A DNA stretch of 64,000 bases from Desulfovibrio fairfieldensis (GTDB taxonomy: Bacteria > Desulfobacterota > Desulfovibrionia > Desulfovibrionales > Desulfovibrionaceae): contig NZ_CP014229.1 in NCBI RefSeq assembly GCF_001553605.1, positions 289,001 to 353,000 of the forward strand, in the 5' to 3' direction. Numbering within the stretch: position 1 is the first letter of the stretch; every line of letters begins with the position of its first letter. The notes under the pieces were generated by a model. It did no database searches, was not told the DNA's origin, and worked only from the letters and a program-made list of their open reading frames with translations. The position numbers and the translations under genes are program-made. Below, piece after piece: positions 27,393 to 36,947 of the stretch.

Positions 27393-28442
27393 TTACGCTT
27401 GAGATTTTCGCTTATTGTGAAAATGCTCTAATCCCGCCAGCCCGTAATTTCCTCTGGCCGCGGCCAGATAGGCGGCCTTGAGATCAGGTTCCGCCAGCTC
27501 CTCGGCCCAGAGCAGATAGGGCATTTTCAGGCATTCCTCGCGGATGGCCTCGGCTCTGGCTTGGCGCGCGGCGATCAGCGCGGCGGCATCCTGCATCCAG
27601 AGATCGCAGAGATGGTCCGTGAAGGCCTGTGCCCGGTGCCTGGCCCGGTGCCTGGCGTCAGTCTCGGCCAGGGCGGTTTCCCCGATATAGGTCACCAGCT
27701 CGGGATTCTTGAGCAGAAGTTCGATGCGGAACAGCGCGTCTCCCGCATCGTCCGGCGTGTAGCCCACCAGATGTTCGCCGTCCACGAAAAGTTTGGCCAG
27801 GCCGTGGCCCACGCGCGGCGTCACCAGGCAGCCGCCGCAGCCCATGGCTTCAAAGACCCGGAAATTCAGGTCCCCGTGCTCGCAATGGTTGAGCAGCACG
27901 CGTCCCTGCGGAAAGAGCTCGCGGTAGTTGCCGCGCGTCTGGCGCAGGCCCGGCAGGCGACTCGCCAGTTCCCGCAGAAAGGCGGCGCGCCGGGGCGTGT
28001 TTTCGTTGACCGTGCCCACGAACAGGCAGTCCCAGAGCTTGGGCGTGCCGGGGCGGGGCTGGTCGTCGTCCTGTGCGAAGGGCGGCGACCACCAGACGCG
28101 CTCGGGCGGCAGAAAGGGGCCGGAAAAAAGCTCCAGATCGTCGCGCAGGGAAACCAGGCAGGCGTCGAAGCCCTGGGCGTACAGGGGCTGCCAGCTGTGG
28201 ATGTGCGAATCCACGCTGTAAAAAACCGTCAAACAGGGAAAGCTCTCCATGCCCAGCACAAAGGGCGGGCGGCTTTTGTCGGCCACCACCAATACGTCCG
28301 GGATGAACCCGGCCAGGCGCACCAGTTCTTCCCAGCAGAATACGCGGGCGTCTTCAAAATTGTGCAGGGCCACATCCTGCCAGCCGCAGGAGCGCAGAGA
28401 CTGGCAGAAAAAAGGGCTGCCGATCCATAACAGACGTTGCAT
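27393..28442 (-). CDS. CgeB-like glycosyltransferase
   Basis: A 349-residue GT-B type protein. The start at 28442 follows GGGGGG and gives MQRLLWIGSPFFCQSL; the frame is open to 28550. The C-terminal half carries the CgeB/DUF3880-associated pattern GRVLLNHCEHGDLNFRVFEAMGCGG and DGEHLVGYTPDDAG, a nucleotide-sugar binding site. The N-terminal half (PDVLVVADKSRPPFVLGMESFP, CLTVFYSVDSHIHSWQ) fits the same family. It probably glycosylates a surface structure or protein. It is convergent with the small membrane protein and divergent from the AsmA gene. Confidence 0.8.
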   Translation of the reverse strand: MQRLLWIGSPFFCQSLRSCGWQDVALHNFEDARVFCWEELVRLAGFIPDVLVVADKSRPPFVLGMESFPCLTVFYSVDSHIHSWQPLYAQGFDACLVSLRDDLELFSGPFLPPERVWWSPPFAQDDDQPRPGTPKLWDCLFVGTVNENTPRRAAFLRELASRLPGLRQTRGNYRELFPQGRVLLNHCEHGDLNFRVFEAMGCGGCLVTPRVGHGLAKLFVDGEHLVGYTPDDAGDALFRIELLLKNPELVTYIGETALAETDARHRARHRAQAFTDHLCDLWMQDAAALIAARQARAEAIREECLKMPYLLWAEELAEPDLKAAYLAAARGNYGLAGLEHFHNKRKSQA

Positions 28443-28610
28443 AGCCCCCCGGAACGGACTGGCGGCGCGACCGCCGGACTGTTGCCAAATACGGCAAGAT
28501 AAAATACTTTTTCCTGAGGAAACGCCGGTTAATGGGAACAACAAGGCCATTAACCGCGTTTTCCTAACTAGCCCCGACGCCCCATGGCGTCAAGGCGTGG
28601 AATAACAACC

Positions 28611-31600
28611 ATGTTTTTGACTGCCCGCCGCTTACGTCTTCTTCTGCGCATTTTCCTGGCGCTGCTGCTTGTGCTGTCGGTTCTGCTGGCGACGGCCTTC
28701 TATCTTTTGCAGCGTAATCCCGAGGCTCTCACCCGCCACTATCTGGACGGGATTTCCGCGCGCACGGGCCTGATCTTCTGTGTGGAAGCCGTGGACGTGG
28801 TGCTTTTGCCCGTGCCTTCCATCGCGGTGAGCAACGCCTCGGTGCGGGGAAAGGACCTGCATTTCTCCGTGGCCTATGCCACGCTGCGGCCTGATTTTCT
28901 GGCTCTGCTGCGCGGGGAATTCGTGCCGCGCAACATTTCCCTGCTGCGGCCCAAGCTGGGCGGCGCGCTGCCCCTGCCCCTGGGGGACATGGACGCGCTG
29001 GCGGCCCGCCTGCGCGGGAACGGCGGCGGCCTGCCCGATTTGCCCGACGGCTGCCGCATGACCATTGTCCAGGGAGAAGCCGAGCTCATCGGCACAGACG
29101 GCGCGCACCTGCAATTGAGCGGCCTGCAATGCCGCCTGGACACGGAAGCCCCGGCCGCTGTCAGCGGCAGGGTGCATCTGGGCGCGGTTCTGCTGCGGCG
29201 GCAGGGAGCGCCCCTGATCCGTCTGGACAATTTTCTGGCCGAGGGGGAAAGCGACCTGCGGACGCCGCTCACGGCCACGCCCAAGCTGCGGCTCAGCGGC
29301 TCGCTGCGCTGGCCGCCTTTTCTTGAGCGCTTCAACATGGCCCTGGATCTGCAGGGCGGGGCCACGGGCTGGACGGCGCGCGCGGATCTGCGCGGGGAAC
29401 TGGCCAAGGACCGGGAGTCGCTGCCGTTCTCCGTGGCGGGCACGGCGGCCATGCGCGGCAGCGAGCCGATTGTCAACCTGGAGCGACTCCGGCTGGAGCT
29501 CGGGCCGGACAGCGGGGAGCTCAGCGGGACCTTGCGCCTGCCCGGCGCGCTGCAAAACAAGGAACAGGGCTTCAGCCTGGACGGGCGCCTGCTGCTGCAC
29601 CGCGCGAGCCTGACCCAGTGGCTGGGCTTTGCCCGCAATCTCGCGCCCGGCCTGCAACTGGCCCTGGACAACCTTACCGACGGCAGCCTGGATTTTCATC
29701 TGGACGGCCTGGGCCTGACGGTGCCGCGCATTGCGGTGCGCTGCGCCGGGGCGCGTTTTACCGGTTCGGGCGGGGTTGCCAGCTGGGTCAAGCCGGAGGT
29801 GGCTCTGGATCTCAGGGCCGAGCGCCTCAACCTGGGACTGGCGATTCCCGAGTCCGTGGGCAAGCCGCCCCTGGGGCCCCGTTTTTTTCACGATTCGTTG
29901 ACGCCTCTGCCCGGCGAGCCTCTCAAACCCGGCGAAACCGGCGTGGACTACGACATCCGGCTGGCCGCCGCGAAAGTGGATTACGGCCCTCTGCTCATTG
30001 AGGACGCCAAGGTGGTCATCAGCCCCGGCAAGATGGACAAAAACGGCCTGGAAGACACCCTGCTCACGGCGGAGGGGCGGCTCTACGGCGGCAGCGTGCG
30101 CGGAGAGTGCATTCTGGGCGGCGGTCCCGAGCTTCCCTATGCCATCAAGATGCGCTTCCGCGACGTGAACGGCGCTCCCCTGGGCAAGGCGATGCCCGTG
30201 CTGCCCATCAAAAGCGGCCGCCTGCGGGCCGATGTGGACATCATGAGTCAGGGCCGAGAACTGGACGTCTTTCTGGGCAAACTGCGGGGTACGGTGAGCG
30301 CGCGCGGCGAGCAGGGGGCCCTGCGCCTGCCCGGCGCGTCCGGAAGCCTGGCCTTCACGGGCATGGATGTGGAACTCAAGGCCCGTTCCGCCGCCTGGGA
30401 AAAGGGCCGTCTGGGCCTGGACGGCCAGTGGAGCGGCGCGCTGGACAGCGTGGACCTGAACGGCCGGGCGGATCTGAACGGTCGACTTTGGTTCAGCGGC
30501 GACGGCGGCGGCAACGGCAATCTGGACTTTCAGAACCTGCCCGGCAGCCTGGCGCTGCGCCTGAGTCCGGCGCTCAGCGCTCTGCCCGAGGGCCTGCAGG
30601 CGGACTTGAGCGGCGAATTTTCCTGCCAGGGCGCGCGCAACCAGCTCGCTGTCGGCAAGGCCCATGCCAATGCGCTGGGCGTGGAGCTGCGGGGCCAGGC
30701 CCAGGTCAACAGCGGCAAGGGCGGCCTTGCCTGGCAGGGCTCGGTTTCCGCGTTCAGCCGGGACCTGGGCCGTACCCTGCGGCAGGCTTTCAGCACGGCG
30801 GCCAAGCTGCCGCCCGACCTGAACACGCTCTCTCTGGAGACGGATTTCAAGGGCACTTCGGAGACGCTCTCTCTCAGCAACATCCGCGCCCGCGTGGACC
30901 AGAGCACGGTCAGCGGCTCGCTGAGCGCCTCCATGCGCAAGTCGCAGCCGGTTCTGGATTTCAATCTCAGCGTGGACAAGTTAGACCTGAATCGCTACCT
31001 GGACGACAAAAGGGACGCTTCCGCCAAAAAGGCCGCGCCCAGGGCGGCGGGCGGCAAATGGGACTTCCGCTTCCTGCGGGCCTTCAACGCCAAAGGCGAA
31101 CTGCGCGTCAAGGAACTGTCCGGCTGGCGTTTCAAGGTGCAGGATCTCAAGCTGCCGCTCAGCCTGGAAAACGGGCGGTTGAGCTGCGGGCCCAACACTG
31201 GCCGTTTTTACGGCGCGCCCCTGCAAAGCCAAGCCGCCATCGACTTCACAAAGGGTCTGCGTTTTGAGAGTTCCCTCTCCGTGACGGACTTCGACCTGAC
31301 CGCCGCCAGCCGGGACAGGGGCGGCAGCGCGGCCCTGGGAGGCCGGGGCAGCATCAGTTCCGAGGTCCGGGGCGCCCTGACCGGACCGGGCCAGCTGCCC
31401 GCCGCCCTGAACGGCCTCTGGCGTTTTAGCGTGCGCGACGGTTCCTACCAGAAACGCGGCACTGACGGCCGACTCAAGGGCAAGCCCACGCGTTTTGATC
31501 TGGCCTCGGCCTCGGGCGATATCGCGTCCGGGGTGGTCCACAGCGGCGACTTCAGCCTGCAGGGACCGGGACTCAAGGTTCACGGCGGCGGCTGGATAGA

Positions 31601-31808
31601 TCTCAACAAGGAAACCCTGGACTGCAATTTTACCGTGAATATGAAAAATCTGCCCGATTTTCCCCTGCGCCTCTACGGCAGCCTGCACGACAGCAAAACT
31701 TCCATCGGCGCGGGCAAGCTGATCCTGAACACCATCGGCGGCATCACCTCGGGCTTTGTGGACGTGCTGGGCGGCATTGTGGAGGGAACCTGGAAGTTGT
31801 TCCGATAA
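28611..31808 (+). CDS. AsmA-family protein
   Basis: A very large envelope protein of 1065 residues (ATG at 28611; an in-frame ATG at 28584 would add nine residues). One N-terminal signal-anchor helix (LLLRIFLALLLVLSVLLATAFYLL) is followed by a long periplasmic beta-rich body of repeating amphipathic strands. The C-terminal AsmA_2-like region has GNLDFQNLPGSL-type repeats and ends DFPLRLYGSLHDSKTSIGAGKLILNTIGG. AsmA/TamB-type proteins bridge inner and outer membranes and are linked to phospholipid transport and outer-membrane assembly. No operon partner is evident. Confidence 0.85.
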   Translation: MFLTARRLRLLLRIFLALLLVLSVLLATAFYLLQRNPEALTRHYLDGISARTGLIFCVEAVDVVLLPVPSIAVSNASVRGKDLHFSVAYATLRPDFLALLRGEFVPRNISLLRPKLGGALPLPLGDMDALAARLRGNGGGLPDLPDGCRMTIVQGEAELIGTDGAHLQLSGLQCRLDTEAPAAVSGRVHLGAVLLRRQGAPLIRLDNFLAEGESDLRTPLTATPKLRLSGSLRWPPFLERFNMALDLQGGATGWTARADLRGELAKDRESLPFSVAGTAAMRGSEPIVNLERLRLELGPDSGELSGTLRLPGALQNKEQGFSLDGRLLLHRASLTQWLGFARNLAPGLQLALDNLTDGSLDFHLDGLGLTVPRIAVRCAGARFTGSGGVASWVKPEVALDLRAERLNLGLAIPESVGKPPLGPRFFHDSLTPLPGEPLKPGETGVDYDIRLAAAKVDYGPLLIEDAKVVISPGKMDKNGLEDTLLTAEGRLYGGSVRGECILGGGPELPYAIKMRFRDVNGAPLGKAMPVLPIKSGRLRADVDIMSQGRELDVFLGKLRGTVSARGEQGALRLPGASGSLAFTGMDVELKARSAAWEKGRLGLDGQWSGALDSVDLNGRADLNGRLWFSGDGGGNGNLDFQNLPGSLALRLSPALSALPEGLQADLSGEFSCQGARNQLAVGKAHANALGVELRGQAQVNSGKGGLAWQGSVSAFSRDLGRTLRQAFSTAAKLPPDLNTLSLETDFKGTSETLSLSNIRARVDQSTVSGSLSASMRKSQPVLDFNLSVDKLDLNRYLDDKRDASAKKAAPRAAGGKWDFRFLRAFNAKGELRVKELSGWRFKVQDLKLPLSLENGRLSCGPNTGRFYGAPLQSQAAIDFTKGLRFESSLSVTDFDLTAASRDRGGSAALGGRGSISSEVRGALTGPGQLPAALNGLWRFSVRDGSYQKRGTDGRLKGKPTRFDLASASGDIASGVVHSGDFSLQGPGLKVHGGGWIDLNKETLDCNFTVNMKNLPDFPLRLYGSLHDSKTSIGAGKLILNTIGGITSGFVDVLGGIVEGTWKLFR

Positions 31809-32123
31809 AATTTTTTAGAGTAGTTTGCTCTTGAAAATATCCAGGCGCACGGCGTGGGCTTTCGCGGAAAATCCGTATCGCGACGCCTTGCAAGGCGAGT
31901 TCACTTCGCCGTTAGGCGATATTTGCAGGCGCGACATGCCCTGTTTGGCGGTTTAGCAACGCAGGGGGAAAATCGTTACCTTTTATCTGACATAACTGAC
32001 ATGGTTTTAGCATCTTTCGAGGTCTATTTAGAATATATTGAATTTATTTAACAATATAAGACAGTTATATTTTTGCCTTTTCCATTATGTAAAGAGTCTT
32101 CTTAATAAAAAAGGTGCAATGTC
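31809..32123. other. Intergenic region upstream of the AraC regulator
   Basis: These 315 bp hold no convincing gene. The second half (31980-32110) is AT-rich and probably carries the promoter of the following AraC gene. A short GC-rich stretch (31875-31930) contains repeated AAGGCGA/TTCGCC half-palindromes. Confidence 0.4.
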
Positions 32124-33038
32124 ATGGCAGAGGATTCGCAACGGATAGCTCAATTGAATGTGGAACTGAAACAAAAACTGTTGCGGTATCTGGATTCCCC
32201 CTGCATCTATCCAACTGCCATCGAAGGTTTCAATCTGGTTCGCCGTGAGGATGTGGGGACGCCGGAGCAATGTTTTGAAAAGCCGCTAGTGGGGCTTGTG
32301 GTCCAGGGAACCAAACATTCCCTTATGGGCGGCCGGGAATTTGTCTATACGGAAAACCAGTGCATTGTGGCCGGGATAGATATGCCTATCTCTTCCTATG
32401 TTATCAACCCCACGCATGAGACACCCTTTCTCTTCCTCTATCTCTATTTAGACAGACATTTGCTTTCATCCTTGACATTGGAGATGAAACACAATTTTCC
32501 AGAAACTTCTGAAGATTGCACCAGTGTTTCCATTGCCGATGCCGGTTCAGATATTTTGGAAATGTTTCTCCGCCTTGTAGATCTTCTTGAAAAACCTGAA
32601 CAAATATCGATTCGTGCCCCGATGATGCTGCGTGAACTCCATTATCTCCTGCTTATAAGCCCGCATGGCAACATCTTGCGGCAATTGAACACACCGGGCA
32701 CGCAGAATAATCAGGTTGCTCAAGCCATAACCTGGATACGAGAAAATTATAAAATTCCGATGCGTGTGGAATCGCTGGCACGACAGGTCAGCATGTCAAC
32801 GGCGAATCTGCACCGGCATTTCAAGCTGCTTACGGGACTCAGTCCCTTACAATATCAGAAACAACTGCGCTTGTATGAAGCTCAACGTCTCATGTTGGTG
32901 GAGAACGAACGCGCTTCCAGCGCGGCTTTCGCTGTAGGTTACGAAAGCATGACGCAATTCAACCGGGAATATAAAAGAGTTTTTGGTGAACCGCCGCTCA
33001 GGGATCTGAATCGTCGCCGCGTCGTTTCCACACTGTGA
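32124..33038 (+). CDS. AraC-family regulator with AraC_N domain (YqhC-like)
   Basis: A 304-residue regulator. The N-terminal half is an AraC_N type sensor (CFEKPLVGLVVQGTKHSLMGGREFVY, CIVAGIDMPISSYVI, TPFLFLYLYLD). The C-terminal double helix-turn-helix (about 210-300) reads VESLARQVSMSTANLHRHFKLLTGLSPLQYQKQLRL and AAFAVGYESMTQFNREYKRVFGEPP. AraC_N regulators such as E. coli YqhC activate aldehyde-reductase genes (yqhD, dkgA); here the convergent neighbours are an alcohol dehydrogenase and an aldo/keto reductase, so the same logic is likely. The gene is less GC-rich than its surroundings, a hint of transfer. Confidence 0.85.
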   Translation: MAEDSQRIAQLNVELKQKLLRYLDSPCIYPTAIEGFNLVRREDVGTPEQCFEKPLVGLVVQGTKHSLMGGREFVYTENQCIVAGIDMPISSYVINPTHETPFLFLYLYLDRHLLSSLTLEMKHNFPETSEDCTSVSIADAGSDILEMFLRLVDLLEKPEQISIRAPMMLRELHYLLLISPHGNILRQLNTPGTQNNQVAQAITWIRENYKIPMRVESLARQVSMSTANLHRHFKLLTGLSPLQYQKQLRLYEAQRLMLVENERASSAAFAVGYESMTQFNREYKRVFGEPPLRDLNRRRVVSTL

Positions 33039-33123
33039 ATAAGCGGAGGTGGTTCCCGCATCCGACGAAAGCGATTTCAAAACGCAACGCCGAGGGCCTC
33101 ATGCGCAAGCGTAGCAGCGGCTT

Positions 33124-34173
33124 TTACAGCCTGATGACGGTCTTCAAAACGGATTCGGCCGGGGAAATCTGTTTCTCGAAAGCGTGCTGAAGCTGATCCA
33201 GCGGCAGAATGCCGGTCACATACTTTTCAGCGTCGATGATGCCTTTGGCGATGAGGTCAATGGTTTCCGTAAATTCCTTTCGGGTGCAGGAAACGCTCCC
33301 GGTCAGGCGGACTTCATGCAGCACGGCGCGGTTCAGTTCAAAAGGAACCGTAGGCGTCATCGAGTTGCCGATCATCACTATTTCGCCGCCGGGTTTCACG
33401 CCGTCCATGCAGGCGGCAAGGGATTCTCCCGCGCCGACAGCCTCGAAAACAACATCGAAGCCGCCTTCGGAAGCCTCCTGCATCTTTGCGGCACGATCGG
33501 GATCGTTCCCGTCAAAATAAGCGTCGAAATCGCCTATTTCCCGTGCCTTGCCCGTTTGCCTCTCATCAATCCTGGACATGGCCAGAGCGGAGGCTCCCGC
33601 CTTCTTGGCCAGTCCGCCGATAAGCTGCGCGATAATGCCGCTGCCGACCACCAGCACCTTGTCGTGCAGTTTCAGACTGGACTGCCTGACCGCATGATAA
33701 GCAACCATCAGAGGGTCAATCAGCCCGGCGGCGACGTCCGACACCGTATCCGGCAGCTTGTAGGCATTCCCGGCCTTGCCGACAAAGTATTCCGCATAGC
33801 CGCCGTTGCATACGAAACCGATGTAATTCGTGCCGTGCACATCCCGGCAAAGATGTTCCTTGCCCGCCCGGCACATATCGCATTTGCCACAGTACAGGTT
33901 GGCCCAGAACGTCACGCGGTCGCCGATTTGAAAACCGCTGTCGCCGGGATCGACCACCACGCCGCAAAATTCATGTCCCATATGGAAATTGTCGAGGGGT
34001 TCCGGGCTCCAGCCTTTTCCGGCCTTCCACATGTGGATGTCGCTGCCGCACACCCCGCAGGCGGAAATCCGTATCTTCAACATGCCCGGAGCCATTTCCG
34101 GAACGGGCACCCGCCTGATTTCAATCCGCTGCGGCCCGGTCAGCACTCCAGCTTTCATCATTTCCTGTTTCAT
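33124..34173 (-). CDS. Zinc-dependent medium-chain alcohol dehydrogenase
   Basis: A 349-residue MDR-family dehydrogenase. The start at 34173 follows AAGGAT; the open frame extends much further but would run into the upstream gene. The catalytic zinc site (CGVCGSDIHMW, HMGHEFCGVV), the structural zinc site (CGKCDMCRAGKEHLC) and a VLVVGSGIIAQLIGGLAKKAGAS Rossmann motif are intact. It resembles sorbitol/threonine dehydrogenases and should oxidise a polyol or secondary alcohol with NAD(P), or do the reverse. It is 88 bp downstream of the aldo/keto reductase on the same strand, probably one operon controlled by the AraC_N regulator. Confidence 0.88.
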   Translation of the reverse strand: MKQEMMKAGVLTGPQRIEIRRVPVPEMAPGMLKIRISACGVCGSDIHMWKAGKGWSPEPLDNFHMGHEFCGVVVDPGDSGFQIGDRVTFWANLYCGKCDMCRAGKEHLCRDVHGTNYIGFVCNGGYAEYFVGKAGNAYKLPDTVSDVAAGLIDPLMVAYHAVRQSSLKLHDKVLVVGSGIIAQLIGGLAKKAGASALAMSRIDERQTGKAREIGDFDAYFDGNDPDRAAKMQEASEGGFDVVFEAVGAGESLAACMDGVKPGGEIVMIGNSMTPTVPFELNRAVLHEVRLTGSVSCTRKEFTETIDLIAKGIIDAEKYVTGILPLDQLQHAFEKQISPAESVLKTVIRL

Positions 34174-34261
34174 GTCGATTATCCTTTTCCATGGCTCGGA
34201 ATTCGCCCGGCGGACACACCCCTGCTCATTATTGTGTGTCCGCCGGAATCGGCGAACGTTA

Positions 34262-35648
<1,387 letters not shown>

Positions 35649-35943
35649 CTATGATACTCGCATCTTTTTGCCTATTTCTACAGGAAACGCCTTGGCCGTA
35701 TCCTTCCTTGCATAAGCTGCTGGCCTGCACAGCCGGAACGTGGGCAAGGAGCTTTCCATAACATCCTCCCGGAAGCGGTCTGGGGCGGCAATCTGCCCCG
35801 GAACATCCCCGCGCTGCGGGGCCTTATGGCGACCCTGCGTAAAAAAACGGAAAGTACGGTATGATCCGCCTTTGGCCGTGCCCGCACCGGCGCGTCTCTC
35901 TTTCCCGCCGCTCCCACGAGCCGCCTGTTCTTCGCCGCCCCCG

Positions 35944-35972
35944 TTGACAGAGTGGTTTTTCCAGGCTAGAAC
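35944..35972 (+). promoter_or_regulatory. Sigma-70 promoter of adk
   Basis: TTGACA at 35944-35949, a 17-base spacer and TAGAAC at 35967-35972 form a near-consensus housekeeping promoter about 60 bp upstream of the adk GTG start. Confidence 0.65.
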
Positions 35973-36032
35973 CGCAAAGAGCGTGTTCTTTTTTGCACAA
36001 ATCAACATCCGGTTCCGTCAAGGAGAGCAACG

Positions 36033-36704
36033 GTGAATATCCTGATTTTCGGACCCAACGGCAGCGGCAAGGGCACCCAGGGCAATCTGATCAAACAAAA
36101 GTACAATCTTGCCCACATCGAATCCGGCGCCATCTTCCGCGAACATATCGGCGGCGGCACGGAACTGGGCAAAAAAGCCAAGGCCTATATTGACCGCGGC
36201 GACCTGGTGCCCGACGACATCACCATTCCCATGGTGCTGGAAACCCTGAAGACCAAGGGCAAGGACGGCTGGCTGCTGGACGGCTTCCCCCGCAATATGG
36301 TCCAGGCCCAGAAGCTCTGGGAAGCCCTGCGGAAAGAAGGCCTCAAGCTCGACTACGTGGTGGAAATTCTGCTGCCGCGCGAAGTGGCGAAAAACCGGAT
36401 CATGGGCCGCCGCCTCTGCAAGGAAAACAACAATCACCCCAACAATATCTTCATTGACGCCATCAAGCCCGACGGCGACAAATGCCGCGTCTGCGGGGCC
36501 GAACTTTCCGCGCGCAGCGACGACCAGGACGAGAACGCCATCAACAAGCGCCACGACATTTATTACAATACCACCGACGGCACCCTGGCCGCCGCCTACT
36601 TCTTCAAGAAGCTGGCCGACGAGGGCAAGACCAAATACATTGAACTCAACGGCGAAGGCAGCATCGACTCCATCAAGGAGACCCTGCTCTCCAAATTGAG
36701 CTGA
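36033..36704 (+). CDS. adk: Adenylate kinase with metal-binding LID
   Basis: A 223-residue long-form adenylate kinase that interconverts AMP, ADP and ATP. Translation starts at GTG after AAGGAG. The P-loop is FGPNGSGKGTQ (6-16), the AMP-binding DGFPRN is at 83-88 and the LID spans about 125-165. The LID holds Cys129, His135, Cys151 and Cys154 (C-x5-H-x15-C-x2-C), exactly the residues and numbers described for the zinc/cobalt/iron adenylate kinase of Desulfovibrio gigas, in place of the four-cysteine zinc finger of Gram-positive enzymes. A sigma-70 promoter precedes the gene and a strong terminator follows, so it is monocistronic. Confidence 0.96.
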   Translation: MNILIFGPNGSGKGTQGNLIKQKYNLAHIESGAIFREHIGGGTELGKKAKAYIDRGDLVPDDITIPMVLETLKTKGKDGWLLDGFPRNMVQAQKLWEALRKEGLKLDYVVEILLPREVAKNRIMGRRLCKENNNHPNNIFIDAIKPDGDKCRVCGAELSARSDDQDENAINKRHDIYYNTTDGTLAAAYFFKKLADEGKTKYIELNGEGSIDSIKETLLSKLS

Positions 36705-36734
36705 ATTCCGGCCGCGTTCTGACCGTATGTCGTA

Positions 36735-36760
36735 AGTGCCCCGCATGGGGCACTTTTTTT
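36735..36760 (+). terminator. adk terminator
   Basis: AGTGCCCC (36735-36742) and GGGGCACT (36747-36754) pair around GCAT, followed by a run of T. It is about 30 bp after the adk stop. Confidence 0.92.
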
Positions 36761-36947
36761 ATATTTACCCCGGTTCCGGCAGCTTCCCTTTTGATAATAA
36801 TGCGTCTATGCTTTCGGCCACAATCTCAGCCTGCCCGCAAAAATGCCCGTGCCGGAGCCCTCCTGTTGTAAGGGCGGGAATGCCGGCCGCGTCCGGGAAG
36901 ACCGGCACGTCGTTTGCGGGTGCCGCACCGCAGCGGAAGATTACCGG

